Positions 23,549 to 35,338 of a stretch of 64,000 nucleotides of DNA are shown one piece after another. Location of the stretch: NCBI GenBank assembly GCA_016098155.1, contig JAAAJB010000078.1, forward strand, positions 1-64,000. The letters run 5' to 3'. Under the pieces are notes generated by a model that saw nothing but the letters and a program-made list of their open reading frames with translations, did not search any database and was not told where the DNA came from. This DNA is from Actinomortierella ambigua (Eukaryota > Mortierellomycota > Mortierellomycetes > Mortierellales > Mortierellaceae). A program made the translations under genes and the position numbers. The first letter of the stretch is position 1, and each line of letters opens with the position of its first letter.

Positions 23549-25247
23549 GACTCTTTCAGCGATCGCTTCTATGACAAAAAGTTTTACGGCCGCTGCTGTT
23601 GGCGAACTGGTTGCCAACAAAAAGGCCAGCTGGGATGTTCCCGTCAACAGCTACCTCCCCGAGTTTCAAACCAGTGATCCCCACTTGACCTCTGAGATCA
23701 CCTTCGTGGATCTCCTTGCCCATCGAACTGTAAGTGGATACGGACCACCGTGGTGTAGTGTCTCAACTCTCAAGTTTCATTGAAGACTTGGTTGCAGGAG
23801 AACATATGACAATCCTTTCTCTTTTTTTCATGAGCTGACTATCTGCATCCCTGTTCCTTTACATTCACATTTTTTTTTCACAGGGTCTTCCAGAGATTGG
23901 AAGGGAGTGGGTTCATCGGCCCGAGACCCGACTCGAGCTCATCAAGCAGCTCCGGTATCTGGAGCCAGCGGCGCCCATCCGGTCCAAGTACATCTACAGC
24001 GACAAGACATTTACGGTGGCAGGAGAGGCCGCTGCGCGGATTGCAGGCAAGCCGTACGAACAGCTGGTGCTCGACACGGTGACGCGTCCGCTCGGAATGA
24101 ACGAGACCGGATTCTCGTTTCAAGAGCTCGCCAAGCGGGCCAACCACGCCGTGCCGTTCTCGTGCAAGAACTATGCTGCGGCCCAGCGGGGCGACATCCG
24201 GCGCACACCGCTCGATAACGCCACCTACCATGATATGCCCGCCGGCGGCCTGTTCTCGAGCGGGATCGAGATGGCCAATTATGTCAAAGCGATCATGCAC
24301 GATGGTGCCCTCGATGGCAAGCAGATCTTGAACAAGGAGAGCGTACAAAAGGTGCGCACGGCACACAACATCCTCCTCGGCAAGCTCTTTGCACCCGAGT
24401 TTAGCATCACTGCTTATGGCCTGGGCTGGGGCGTCGGTACATACAGGGGCCACTTCCGTCTCTTCCACAGTATGTGAATGTTGTTCTTGTTATTGTTGTT
24501 GCAGTAATGGCTTTGTTTTCGTGGGTTGGATCTTTGAAAAAAAAATGCGTCTATGGCAATTGGCAACTCTTGTATGCTTACAAGCATCAAACTCCCTCGA
24601 CCCCATTTTTTGATTCCCACTTAGGCGGCGGTATCTTTGGCTATCGATCGTTCATGAATCTCTTCCCCGAAGACGACTTTGCGATTATCCACCTCTCCAA
24701 CAACAAAATCGACCAGCTCGTCGAATACGTTCCGTTCTACATTGCCGACGATGTCTTTCAACTGCCCAAGGAGCGAAACTGGTTTGAACTCGCTCGTCTC
24801 GACACCCCAGAGATGTTCCGACTCTATGGAAAGGAAGACCCAACCTACCTGGAGTTCCACTTCCCGCCCCAAGTGAAGAACAAGCCGCCCACCCGAAGAC
24901 TCGCCGACTTTGCTGGCAAGTACGATCACCCGGTGATTGGCAGTGTGAGCTTCAAGCGGGTCAAGGCCCCTGCGCGTTCCAACGCCGCCAAAGAGAATGA
25001 GACGGCCGACGCCTCGCCCGACGCGCAGCGCAGACACGATCCCGACCATGGCTATGCATTGGCGTTCCAGATGCGCGACTTTGAGGGTCTTCTAGAGCAC
25101 TACCATTTCGACTCGTTCCGTCTTCGGATCATCAACGACGTTATCTCCTTCTCGGCCTTGGTCACTTTCTTGCCACACGAGGATGGAACTGTGAAGCAGT
25201 TCCGCTTCCTCAAGGACGATGGTACCTACGTGCTTAACAAGGTCTGA
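23011..25247 (+). CDS. Beta-lactamase-fold serine hydrolase, paralog B (secreted)
   Basis: Five exons (23011-23070, 23191-23397, 23550-23729, 23884-24469, 24625-25247) give about 551 aa. The extra 60-nt first exon plus the start of exon 2 encode a signal peptide (basic SKSRSISPLTR, then AILLGLFCSPAVLTMAA), so export is inferred. The nucleophile motif is SMTK (Ser96, Lys99) and the third motif is His-Ser-Gly (344-346). The Y-x-N position reads Tyr-Ser-Asp (187-189), a departure from paralog A. The C-terminal small-barrel domain begins near ADFAGKYDHPVIGSVSF. All later exon boundaries match paralog A, so the pair arose by tandem duplication. The intron after exon 2 holds a long CT repeat before its acceptor. 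GC content of exons 4 and 5 is visibly higher than in paralog A. Confidence 0.9.
23502..23545 (+). repeat. (CT)n microsatellite in an intron
   Basis: About 22 CT units forming the polypyrimidine tract just before the acceptor CAAAG at 23545-23549 of hydrolase paralog B. Confidence 0.9.
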
Positions 25248-25628
25248 GGCAAGGGGTTTTGTTTTTTAATACTTTAGTGATGGATAGTGTTGCCTGCCCT
25301 TTCCCCCTAAAAAGGGAGGGCGGCAACCTTTAAAATATCGGGCATGCATAACACGCTGAAAAAATAAAATAATGTCAAATGATTTGAATTAAATTAGGGA
25401 CAAGGACAGCAGAATACGCGAAGCAGTTTCTCAAAAGTGATAAAGTCTGACCAAATATTTAGTTCATTTGTTGTACGTCCCAATGCGAACATACAACAAA
25501 TCAAAAATTTGGTGCGCAGAAGTTAGAGGCTTATTTCCGCCACATCTGTATTTCCAACGGCGGTTTTGGGGGCAATGCACACCAGCTTGTCGATTGCATT
25601 CGTTTTATATTCTCTTCCCCCAAACACA
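25248..25628. other. Intergenic region between hydrolase B and the nucleoporin gene
   Basis: AT-richer 3' flank with an AAATAAAATAA cluster near 25363-25373 that could serve as poly(A) signal for the upstream gene. No gene seen. Confidence 0.5.
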
Positions 25629-27545
25629 ATGCCAGTGTGCAATTACTTCCTGCAAGGAAGATGCAGGTTTGGCAACAGTTGCCACTTTGACCATCCGCAA
25701 GGTGGTGGTAGCAGATTTGGAAGCACATCATTTGGCGGAGGCGGAGGCGGTGGCGGCGGTGGTGGTGGTGGATTCGGCTCGTCCAACTCTTTTGCTGGTG
25801 AGTTTTTTCTTTCTTCACCAAGTTCGCGTTTTGATGGTGCTGTATTGCCAAGGTGGATGATGAAGCAAGGATTAGAGTGAGAGGGAAAAAAAACGTACTT
25901 AATGAACTCTTTCTCTTATTTTATTCGCCATTTTCAAATAGCATTAAGCGCGGGAGGTGGAGGTGGAGGTGGATTTGGCGGCGGCGGAGGAGGAGGAGGC
26001 AAAGCTGGGAATGCCTCGGCCTTTGGATCCGCGTCTTCTGGAGACGGAAGGGGAGGAGGAGGAGGATTCGGTAACACTGGATCAGCCTTTGGAAATGCAG
26101 CAGGACGACAGCCACAACAACAGCAGCAAACAGCTTTTGGTGGCGCAGGAGGAGGAGGAGGTGGAGCTGCAGGAGCAGGAGGGGCCAAGAAACTTTCCTT
26201 TGATGCCAAGACGATAGCAGAAGACTTGACCACGGACGTGGGCCGTCCTCTATACGAGTTTTCGAGTTTTGCGCCGGGCAAAGAGGAGCCGAACCTGATC
26301 ACGGGCCAGGACCTGTCGCCAGACGAGTTGCGACTCATGTTCTACGAGGCCCGCAACCCACAAATGATCGCCGCCACTAGCGACTACAGCGGACTGAAGC
26401 GGATGGCAGAAGCGATGGGTGCGACCAATTACGAGATTGCCTTTGGTCAGAAGCTGAACCAGATTCAACAGTCCATGGAGCAAGAGGTCCACAAAATCAT
26501 GCAGAACCCACATGGCGCCTACACTCACTTTATGTCCAACATTCGAGGCAAGGATGGCGCAGGAGGAGCAGCGGCAACGACTGGCGGGAGCGCCTTTGGC
26601 TCGAACTCGACAGCGGGTGCTTCTGCCTTTGGTCAACCCTCTGCCTTTGGACAGCCCTCCACAGCCTCGGCTTTTGGTCAACCTTCCGCCTTTGGACAAC
26701 CTTCCTCTTCAGCGTTTGGACAACCGTCTGCCTTTGGGGCCAATGCCGCCGCTGCCGGTGGATCGGCGTTTGGTCAGACAGCGACTCTTGGCTCGACACA
26801 GCCGAGCGCGTTTGGCGGCGGCGGTACGAGTGCATTCGGCTCCGGTGTGAGTGCCTTTGGATCAGGGGGCAACACGGCCGCGACAGGTAGTGCCTTTGGC
26901 GGCGCTGCCAACACGACTTCCACGACAAGTGCATTCGGTGGTGGTGGAGCAGGTAACAACAGTGCCTTTGGAGGAGCAGGCGCCACGACAAGTGCATTCG
27001 GTAACCCCCCAGCAACAGCAACGACAGCAGCAGCCACTCCGTTTGGGTCGACAGCGTTCGGACAGCCTTCCGCATTCGGGCAGACATCGGCATTGGGGGC
27101 TACAGCGGCAGGTGGTCAGCCCAATCAAGCGCCGTCGGCCTTTGGAACGACCAGCACTATGGGGCAACAAGCGTCGGCCTTTGGCAGTACCGCCTTTGGA
27201 CAACCTCCAACCGCGCCAGCAAGTGCCTTTGGTGGCGGAAGCGCGTTTGGTGGAGGGGCACCTTCGACAGGATTTGGGCAACCGGCTACAGCCGGTGGCT
27301 CGGCTTTCGGACAGACGAGTACCCTTGGCTCGGCACTGGCTCAGGCCCCGGCTCCGGCTCCGGCTCCAGCTGGCGCGGGTGCGAACGATGCAAAAGCCGG
27401 TCTGCTCAAGATGGCCCAAACAGAGAGCCTCAAGATGTCGGGGCAGGGCGAACCTTTGAATGAGGACGAGGTTCAAGCCTTCCAGGCTGCCAAGTTTAGT
27501 CTCCGGCGCATTCCCGAGAAGGAACCTCCAGTCGAGCTTCGCTGA
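25629..27545 (+). CDS. NUP42: CCCH zinc-finger FG nucleoporin, Nup42/Rip1-like
   Basis: Two exons (25629-25797, 25942-27545) give about 590 aa. The protein opens with a CCCH finger (Cys4, Cys12, Cys18, His22: CNYFLQGRCRFGNSCHFDH), then Gly-rich and FG sequence. A structured central part of about 120 aa follows (LSFDAKTIAEDLTTDVGRPL to YTHFMSNIRGKDG), then dense FG repeats of the SAFGQPSAFG type. About 35 FG dipeptides occur in all. The C-terminus ends with a short conserved-looking helix (LNEDEVQAFQAAKFSLRRIP). Known: Nup42/NLP1-class nucleoporins sit on the cytoplasmic face of the pore and help mRNA export with Gle1 and Dbp5. The CCCH-plus-FG order and the C-terminal helix fit that class. 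Splicing is phase 1 (Gly-Ala junction). Confidence 0.85.
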
Positions 27546-27911
27546 ATATGAGAGAGGAAGGGGGGGTGGGGGTGGGAGGAGAGAGCGTTCGATGTATCTT
27601 CGAAAAAAGCGGAGATAATTTTTTTCCTTTATGTTTTATGAGCGCGTTCTTCACCATACCCCTCCCTCAATCTTTGATCCCCATCGTTACGTTTGTTCTT
27701 CCACACTCCCCGCTTCTCTATCCATCATCACACTTGCCACTGCATTTTTTCTTGCTGTTACCTGCTCGCGTTTGACAAAAAAAAAGTGTATCATATTGAA
27801 AGTAAACATTTAAAAATAACAGCAACAACAACAACAACAACAGAAAACCACAATCATGACAAATAACCTGGAAAGTCTCGATGCTGTTTATTGGTCTTTA
27901 TTTGATTTTGT
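27546..27911. other. Convergent 3' flanks (nucleoporin / GatC)
   Basis: No gene. Two AATAAA hexamers on the minus strand (27902-27897 and 27892-27887) lie just past the GatC stop. A CAA repeat lies at about 27822-27841. Confidence 0.6.
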
Positions 27912-28874
27912 TCATTCTTGAGCTGTGGTCTTGTTGCCTGTTTGGACGACAAAGAAGTTGCCCTTGGAGTGTTTGGCACGTACCAACAATGCCTGCCTGT
28001 GTTTTATCAAGTCTTGCTCATCTTGCTGGCTCAGTTTCTTCTTGTGACCACCACCACCACTACCAACATCCTCGCTACCTTCATCCTTTCCTTCATTGGA
28101 TGGTCGTGTTTGTAATCCCGATCCATCATCGACAATCGAAACCAAACTTTGCACTCTAGTCCAATCCACAGTGCTGTTGTTGGACGAAGTAGATGTACTA
28201 TTTCCATCATCCGACCCTGTGCACGCCATGATGTGGATATGGTTCAGAAAGGTAGCCATCCGCACCAGGTCCTGCTCCAATTGAGCCACTCTTTTCGGAT
28301 CCGAGGGCTTATCGAGCCTTGCGAGGCTTAGGATATGGTCCAAGGAAGGCGGTGGTGATGAGGCTGCATTACTGCTGGATGTATCGGTAGATTTTGGTGG
28401 GTGCAATAGTGTCGCAATTGACCATGATGGCGTAGTAGACTAAAAGTGAGCAGTTTATGAAAAGTAGAGCGATGGTGAGGTTGGCTGTGACACGGCGTTC
28501 TGTAGATCGTGAGCAATAGGCGCGGGGGGAGGTTAGGTGCTTACAAGTTCTGGGGTATCTTGCTCAAGCTCGTCAATCTCTTGCTGCGATTCTGCTCCAG
28601 GAAGAGATGGGATGGCATGTTGTTTCGCTATTCTGCTTGTTGACAAGCTGGCTCGAGCCACCCTAGCAGGGATATCTGAAGACAAGGTCGATCATTCGAA
28701 ATTGTGAGTCTCCAGGTTGTCGAGTTACTTTGTTGGATACACGACATGTTGAATTATGTTTTCTTCCGCGTTGGCGTTCTCTATTTTTTTTTTCAAAGGT
28801 GCCGTACATGTCAGTGTTTGTGTGCTTGTCGTAGAGCATCTGGTGAGTTGTCGCGATGCGAGATGTCGAAGCAT
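27912..28874 (-). CDS. gatC: Mitochondrial glutamyl-tRNA(Gln) amidotransferase subunit C (GatC)
   Basis: Three exons (28874-28808, 28675-28545, 28439-27912) give about 241 aa. Exon 1 encodes a Met-initiated, Arg/Ser/Thr-rich segment without acidic residues (MLRHLASRQLTRCSTTSTQ), as expected of a mitochondrial presequence. The GatC core is in exon 3: TPSWSIATLLHPP, then helix LDHILSLARLDKPSDPKRVAQLEQDL, and the C-terminal RAKHSKGNFFVVQTGN, which matches the conserved EGNFFVV-type end. Known: GatC bridges GatA and GatB in the complex that converts Glu-tRNA(Gln) to Gln-tRNA(Gln) in mitochondria. Splice phases 1 and 0 keep the frame. The assignment of exon 1 is the least certain part. The linker between the two core helices is unusually long and Ser/Gly-rich. 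Confidence 0.8.
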
Positions 28875-29430
28875 GGTTAAGGCGTCGGAGGCGTGAAAGA
28901 TGCATCCGATCAGGTTCTCCACGCACAGCGCACCAGTAGGACTGCTTTTTCGTCATGACAATTTGTGTCGAAGTGGGTTTATTGGGATCATCGCGCCGGC
29001 GCTTTCTCTCTACCTCTTCCTCTTTCTCTCGATCTTTCTCTTTCTTTCGACCTTTTGCACCGTTTGAGCGCTCTGTTTCTTTTGTGAGGGATTGCACATA
29101 AAAAAAAGAAGAAAAAAAAAGGGAATAGGGACTTCTCACCAGCCTGGTATTGCTGGATTCATGACAAACAGGTCCTGGAAAACAATGGAAGCAATCAAAA
29201 AGGGCAACTTGGAACGGAGGAAATAGAAAAAGACTGATAAAAAGAAGACAACAAAAGGTGGGGTGTAAAGGGAAGATGAAATGCTAGACAAGACGTGGCT
29301 CGTGGTGGGGTTGAAGGTAGGTTGTTGGTAATGGGGAGGAGGGTCAAAGTGGGAAAACGAGAGTGTGAAGTTGGCTGATGAGTAGTAGTGGCCTGCAGCT
29401 CCGATGCTTTTTTAAAAATCCTTTGCATGC
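28875..29430. other. Intergenic region between GatC and VAP genes
   Basis: No convincing gene. The minus strand has a Lys/Glu/Arg-rich open frame (29139-28663) produced by purine-rich sequence. Confidence 0.5.
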
Positions 29431-31403
29431 TTAGAAGAACAGCCAAGCAAAAATGAAGGCAATGAACGCAGCTGCAGCAACGTAGGAGGCGGGGTATCCT
29501 TGGGGCTGCTTCACTTGAACAGCCGTCATCGTTGGTGCTGTTGATGCAGCAGAAATCGGCTCGGTGCGGCGTTGACGGAGCTATTGATCCGGGTGTACAG
29601 CAAGAAGAAGTGGAGTGGTCAGATTCAGCACATTGTCGATGAGAGGGAGAGGGGGTAGTTAAAGTCCTTATTGTGGGGGGGGGGAGTGGGAGGGGAGAGG
29701 CCGCGGGGGGCCATGGTCTCCCGTCCCCCTTGATCCGGTCACTTACACTGTTAGCCTCCTGCTGCAGCTTCTCATTGGATGCACGGAGGTTTTGGATGAT
29801 GTCCTTGGCCTGCTCAAGCTCGTGCTTCAGCACGACTACTGCTTCGTTAGAAACGTTAGAAACACCCGCGACAGGGGCGCCAATGGGGCTGGGCAACGAA
29901 GGGACCACTGCTGCGGGCTCATCCACCGGCTCGGGGGCCGTTTCAACCCTTGTCACCGAGGAAAAGCTGCTAGTCGAGTAAGAAGGAGGGTGTTGAGGTT
30001 GTTGCTCGTCCTCTTCTTCCTTGATCTGGCCAATCTCGTGTTCAAGAGGTGGCAAGTACACACAGCGGATTTTCTTTTCGCGAATCTGATCCTTGGCATC
30101 CCGCTCGACTGTTGGCCACTAGAACGACACAAAGAAAAACGGCATGCACAGATCATGGTTGCAACGGCACAAGAAGCATGTCGACGAAGGGAGGGAAGAA
30201 GGCGTTGGGGGAGGGGGGAGGAGAAGCCATGAAGGATTAGTCAGTGAGCATTGTCCAAATTTATAGGAGAGGGGGGGGGACAAGGTGCAGCAGCATTAAC
30301 GGAAGCACGAGAGCACTCGAACTGGTCGGGTCGGTGTGGTGTGCCTTTTTGATGTCCTTGCAGCCAAGAACGGTGGCATTCCTCGCCAAGCGTCTTAATT
30401 GTCCATCGTGTGAATCCCGAGCCTGCGATGCACTCCTGTCTCAATACAAAAAAAAAAAAAAAAGCACGCTCCTTCGCTCACGCCAGGTGTGGTGAGAAGG
30501 CCCCCGTCAACGTGTCGAGTAGGGGTGGGACAGTGAGCTTGGAGAGCAAGAGGAGGAGTTGGGCGGGGAAGGGGAAGGGGACGGTGTGGGTGGGATGGGT
30601 GGAGTGGAGGTGGGGTGGGAGAGAAACGCGATGGGCGCAAGGTCTTGGTCATCTTGCTGGCTGTCTGCTTGTCACCCATTCCTGCCGAGTCTGCCCATCC
30701 TGTAAGGTAGGGCAACGTAGACGTGGTTGGTTGGTTGGCTGGTTGGTTGCTTACCAAGTCAGCTGATGCCAGCTGCTCCCGCTCGGCGGTAATGGCGACG
30801 CTCTGCACAAGGAACTTGTCCTTGCACTTGAAGTCGATTGGTGGATCTTCCTTCATCGCCTGCATTTGAACTGAACAGATGGCCATGTGGCAAGGGGAAA
30901 GAATACATGTTGGAGCATGGTCAGGTCAGGTCAGGTCCAGCATCTTTGCAAGTTGAAACCACTCACACGCATGTCCATTGCCCTATCATCCTGTGTGGCG
31001 TATTATATGTTTGAGCACCACTTTGTCCCCTTGTTCTTTACCTTGGACCTCGAGCGTCTGGCCGGGGCCGACGCGCCCCGAGTTGGGGCGAACACAGTAC
31101 TGTTTGGGAGCTGTTGTCTTGACCTTGAAGGCGATGGGCAGCTGTGATGTGTTGCGGATAGACAGCGTCTGCTTGATGACGCCTGTCAGTGGCCCTAGAA
31201 GAGAATGAAATGGTACATGTACAAGTTTGTCCGTGAGCACATCGTTCCTTGGGTGGTTGGGTGGTTGGTTGATTGTCCGTCTCATTGTCTCTTGCTTGAT
31301 GTCGCCATGTCATGACTATGAAGATGAGGCATCATAAAAGAATAGAAAGAGAATGCTTACGGCGGAAGGCCAGCTGTGCTGAGGGATCGATTTCGATGGA
31401 CAT
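29431..31403 (-). CDS. SCS2: VAMP-associated protein (VAP/Scs2), ER tail-anchored MSP protein
   Basis: Five exons (31403-31361, 31194-31042, 30870-30755, 30118-29747, 29580-29431) give about 277 aa. The MSP domain spans about residues 1-120: SIEIDPSAQLAFRRPLTG, then NTSQLPIAFKVKTTAPKQY and VRPNSGRVGPG. The KVKTTAPKQYCVRPN stretch is the FFAT-binding face in this family. A disordered Pro/Val/Ala linker and a coiled coil (about 200-230) follow, then a single hydrophobic anchor at the very end (SYVAAAAFIAFIFAWLFF). Known: VAPs tether the ER to other membranes by binding FFAT motifs of lipid-transfer proteins; yeast Scs2 also controls phospholipid gene expression. All five junctions are GT-AG and preserve phase (1, 1, 0, 0). 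The gene is divergent from the WASP gene with 737 bp between starts. Confidence 0.93.
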
Positions 31404-32140
31404 TATGGATGATGGGGGGAGGCGTGCAGGGAAAGGAGGAGTGAGGAGGAGGAAGGTGATGAAAGAAGAACAAAAAAAAGGCGGTAAGAATAAAGAGGAG
31501 TAACAAAGAAAAAAGAAGACTTGCTTTTTTTTTTTGCACGAGACAAAAAAGAACACAGCCCTCTCTCTCTCTATGGACCTACAATGATGTCCTCGCCTGC
31601 AAAGTAAAAAAGAGTGCGCGTATGAGAGTATGAGAGAGAGAGAGCTTTCACACGCCGAGTACAGGAGAGAGCTCTCTCATCTCATCCCCCACTCTCTCCC
31701 CCTGCTGTCGCAGCAATGCAACGATGGAAATGAACACCTTGATAAAGTGAACTCTGGCTCCTTCTTCTACTGCTGCTGCACATCCAGACTGGCTGCTTGC
31801 CACACGGGTACGAGACCGACTCCAAACTTCTTCTTCTTTGCACCAAAACAAAAAGGACGACACTGTACGTGGGTCTGTGCAATGAGACTGGCGGGTCAGC
31901 ACCCCCCCCCACCTTCTCCATTGCATCGCTGTACATCGAGCCACACGCCTCGAATCGCTCGCGCTTGCCCCCCACCCCCCCTTTTTTTCCTGTCTTTCCC
32001 CCAAACAACTCTTTTTCCTACTCTTCTCTTCTCTTTTTTTTTCCCACTTTCATACAAACCATTCCTTCTCCCTTTTTCTCACTCTCTCAGCCCTGTCTTC
32101 TTCGCTTGGGACAAAAGACTAAAGAAAGGAACATCGAGAT
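31404..32140. promoter_or_regulatory. Divergent promoter region (VAP / WASP)
   Basis: The minus strand is ATG-free for about 270 nt from the VAP start and the plus strand for about 255 nt before the WASP start. Both leaders are pyrimidine-rich on their own coding strand (GA-rich plus strand at 31404-31500, CT-rich plus strand at 31970-32100). Confidence 0.5.
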
Positions 32141-34904
32141 ATGCCGAGCGTCACATTGAATCGACCAGAGGACAGGGCCATGGTGAAACGGTTCCTGGCC
32201 TCGAGCACCACCCGGATCATCACCTGCACCGTCGCGCGTCTGTATGTTGCCTACCCAGACCCAAATCATTGGACGTTTACCGGACTCATGGGTGCCGTTG
32301 GACTCGTACAGACCAGCGACTCGGCCTTCTACCTGCGACTCGTGGATCTAATGGTGAGGAGCACCAAAAAAAAAAAAAAATTGCTCGGCTACCCACACAC
32401 TCAGCAATATTATTATTGCAGACCATGCAGGACTACTATTTTCGAGACAAGAATAGCCATGATTCTCACCAAACAGCTCTCTATTTTTTTTCTTTGGTGT
32501 ATTTGAAACTAGCATGGGAGTGGCATTCTGTGGGAGCAGGAGCTTTGTGCATCTCTAGACTACCAGGCTGAGCGACCATTCTTTCATACCTTCCAATCGG
32601 ACGTAAGTCGAGAGAGCAAGTCAGATCCAAAAGACTGTTAGTGTTCAATCATCTTTCCACTCTGCACTGAGGCATATCACCAACGATGCTCTGTTCTTTT
32701 CTGTGTCGACAACAGAACTACCTTGCAGGCCTGTCGTTTGCAGACGAAAATGAAGCCAAGGTGTTTTGCAACAAGGTCCAGGGTCGGCACTCTCTTAAAC
32801 CATGTAAGCCAGCCATCATTCTCTTGCTAGTTGGTTGCGAATGTTGTGGACCGGGCTGGGGACAACCAGCAGGAAAAGAAAGAAAAAGGGATGGAGGAGG
32901 GGGGGGGGGAAAGCACACGCATCAAAAACACCTGTGGCCGATCACGCGGACCATTTTGTGTACCTGGATTTGTGGTGTTTGGTTAATGTCATTGGATCTA
33001 GTGGGTAGTGTATGTGGTGCCCCTATGTCCCCCCTCTCTCCCTTTTGCTCCTTTTGCTCTTTTTTTTTTTTTTTTTTTTACCCCGTGTGACCTTACCAAG
33101 TCGAATGTCAAACCACCTTGGCAACTTTGTCTTTCCATGCTCCGATAGTCAGACTTGCAATGGCCGGCGCACATGGAGGTCTCCCGCAACGGACAAACTC
33201 TGGTATCAAGAAGAAGAAGATCGACAAGACACGAATCGGCCAGCCATCAGACTTTCGTCACCTCAGTCACATCGGATGGGATCCAGACGCAGGCTTTGAG
33301 GTACCCCATCTTGTTCTCTTCAATCTCAGGACCCTCATGTCTATGTGGGTCGGCTATTTCTGACCTTCTTCCTCTCTCTCTCTCTCTCTCTCTCTCTTCC
33401 TTTCTTTTTTACTCTACCTGCAAAGACCCAGAATATTGATCCAGCTTGGCTGTCTCTATTCGAAGAATTGAACCGCTTCGGCGTTAGCAAGCAACAGATC
33501 AACGAGAATGCAGCGTTCATTTCAAGCTTTGTCAAGGCGCGCGGTGGTCCAACAGCAATGGCACTGGCTGGACCTGCTGCTGGAGAGAGAAAGGATGGCG
33601 GCGGGGGTCACCTGGATCTGAGGAGGATTGATTCACCTCCAGGGATGGCTTATTCGCCTCGATTAGGACCCAGCCTTCGACCACTCTCGCCCATTCCGAT
33701 CGCGCCGACGCCTCTCTCGGCAGTATCAGGAGCACCAGCGAGCCCTACAAATGCCAATCCTTTCCAGGGGTATCTCCCTGGCCCACTGGCTCAGATGCTG
33801 GCCAGCTTCACAGGATATACTTCGCGTCCTACATCCCCAACGCCGACATCGCCTCGCCTGTCAGCGACGCGTGCATTCCCTACTGCAGGTCAATCGATAG
33901 AGCAAGAGTCCAGCACTGTCAAGCCCCCGTACCTGCCACCTACCTCGCCAGAACTTGCAGTGTCGCAGATTGTCTTAGGGCAAATAGAAGATATGAATCA
34001 AAATGGTGACACAAATTCATTCATTCTGCACCAGCAGCAGCAGCAGCAGCAGCAACAGCAACAGCAGCAGCTTCTGCATGAGCATCTTCCGCCACCATCG
34101 CCTACGACTGCGCTGCCAGCGTCTGTTCCAGCTCCTCCTCCACCTCCCCCTCCGCCACCTCCTCCGCCCCCGCCTCGGGCTGCACCAGTGTTCACATCTG
34201 ATATGGCTCGGTTGGACCCAAAACAAGACTTTAGCGCCGACCTTGCACGTTTCGCGGAGGGACAGCAGCAGCAGGAACAACAAGCACAACATGGCGTATC
34301 GACTGAAACGATAGAAGCACCTCCGATCGGCCACAGTCGTAGTGGCGATAGTCATGATGACGACGTATCATTGGGCGATGTCTTGGCTATCTCCTGTTCA
34401 CCACCTGCTGCTGTTCCTTGTATTCCTCCTGCCCCTCCCGCTCCCCCACCACCGCCTTTGAGCACGCGTCCACTTCAGGCAATGCCGCCGCCACGCACTC
34501 AGTCTCCCCCCTCCGCACTTGTTGCCCCCGGTGTCCCTCCAATCAAGCATCCTATCCAGCGCCACGCGACTAGCGCAGCCATTCCCGGTCCTCCCCCTCC
34601 ACCACTCGCTGCCTTAGCCCAGAATTCGCTGCTCGAAAGTATCCGAGATTCGGGAGGACTGGAAGGTTTACGCAGAATGGGTCGGCTTCGATCGCCACCT
34701 CCGCGCGCAGCCACGTCGCCCTCGCTACAACCGCACCATGCCCCCTCTGACCGTGGTGATCTGGTGGCGGCCCTTGTGGCGGCCCTGCAGAGCCGACAGC
34801 ACCGGATGGTGTATAGCGACGATGAGGGGGATGAGAGCGGATCCGGCAAGGGTCGTGATGTCAGTGATGATGGATGGGATGATGATGACGAAGAGGACGG
34901 ATAG
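32141..34904 (+). CDS. LAS17: Wiskott-Aldrich syndrome protein homolog (WASP/Las17)
   Basis: Five exons (32141-32353, 32513-32602, 32716-32803, 33149-33300, 33426-34904) give about 673 aa. Domains in order: WH1/EVH1 (1 to about 132; TVARLYVAYPDPNHWTFTGL, GILWEQELCASLDY, RPFFHTFQSD); CRIB/GTPase-binding element (about 150-185; KKKKIDKTRIG, DFRHLSHIGWDPDAGFE); proline-rich region with a polyQ and long Pro runs (about 210-560); WH2 motifs (NSLLESIRDSGGLEGLRRMG near 577 and a second at about 620); and an acidic tail with the Arp2/3-binding Trp (DDGWDDDDEEDG). Known: WASP activates Arp2/3 actin nucleation at endocytic sites and is regulated by Cdc42/Rac through CRIB. The acceptor of exon 5 could be 6 nt further on (33432); both keep frame. 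Exon 4's acceptor (GATAG) was picked by phase. Confidence 0.92.
33371..33398 (+). repeat. (CT)n tract in WASP intron 4
   Basis: CT repeat within the 125-nt intron before exon 5. It acts as a polypyrimidine tract. Confidence 0.8.
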
Positions 34905-35302
34905 CAATATACGGGGCTTTAGGAGAGCCACTATTGCAAAAGGTTGTCATAGAAGAGTAATCTTTTTTTTTAGTACCTTAATGCACGGTTATTTCCGGCC
35001 CTTGATATTCTTGAGACACTTAAAAGGAAGCCGCCCCCTTCTCTGAGAAGGTAACCGAGAAAAAAAAACGGTTGTGACTGAGAGCAACGAAGCAAAATAG
35101 AGGAGGCTGAGCTGTAGGCGCACAAAAGCGGTGCAATGACGAAAACCAGCAGGCAATAAATTCCGAGCGGCGCTACTATGTTTGGAAGTGCGAAGCTGAC
35201 TGACGTTTAAAAAAAAAATTCACAACAGCTTGCAGCTCACAGTTATTGGACCTATCATGAATGTAGGGTGGTGGTACGAAGGGTGGACAAACAGGACGAG
35301 CC

Positions 35303-35338
<36 letters not shown>

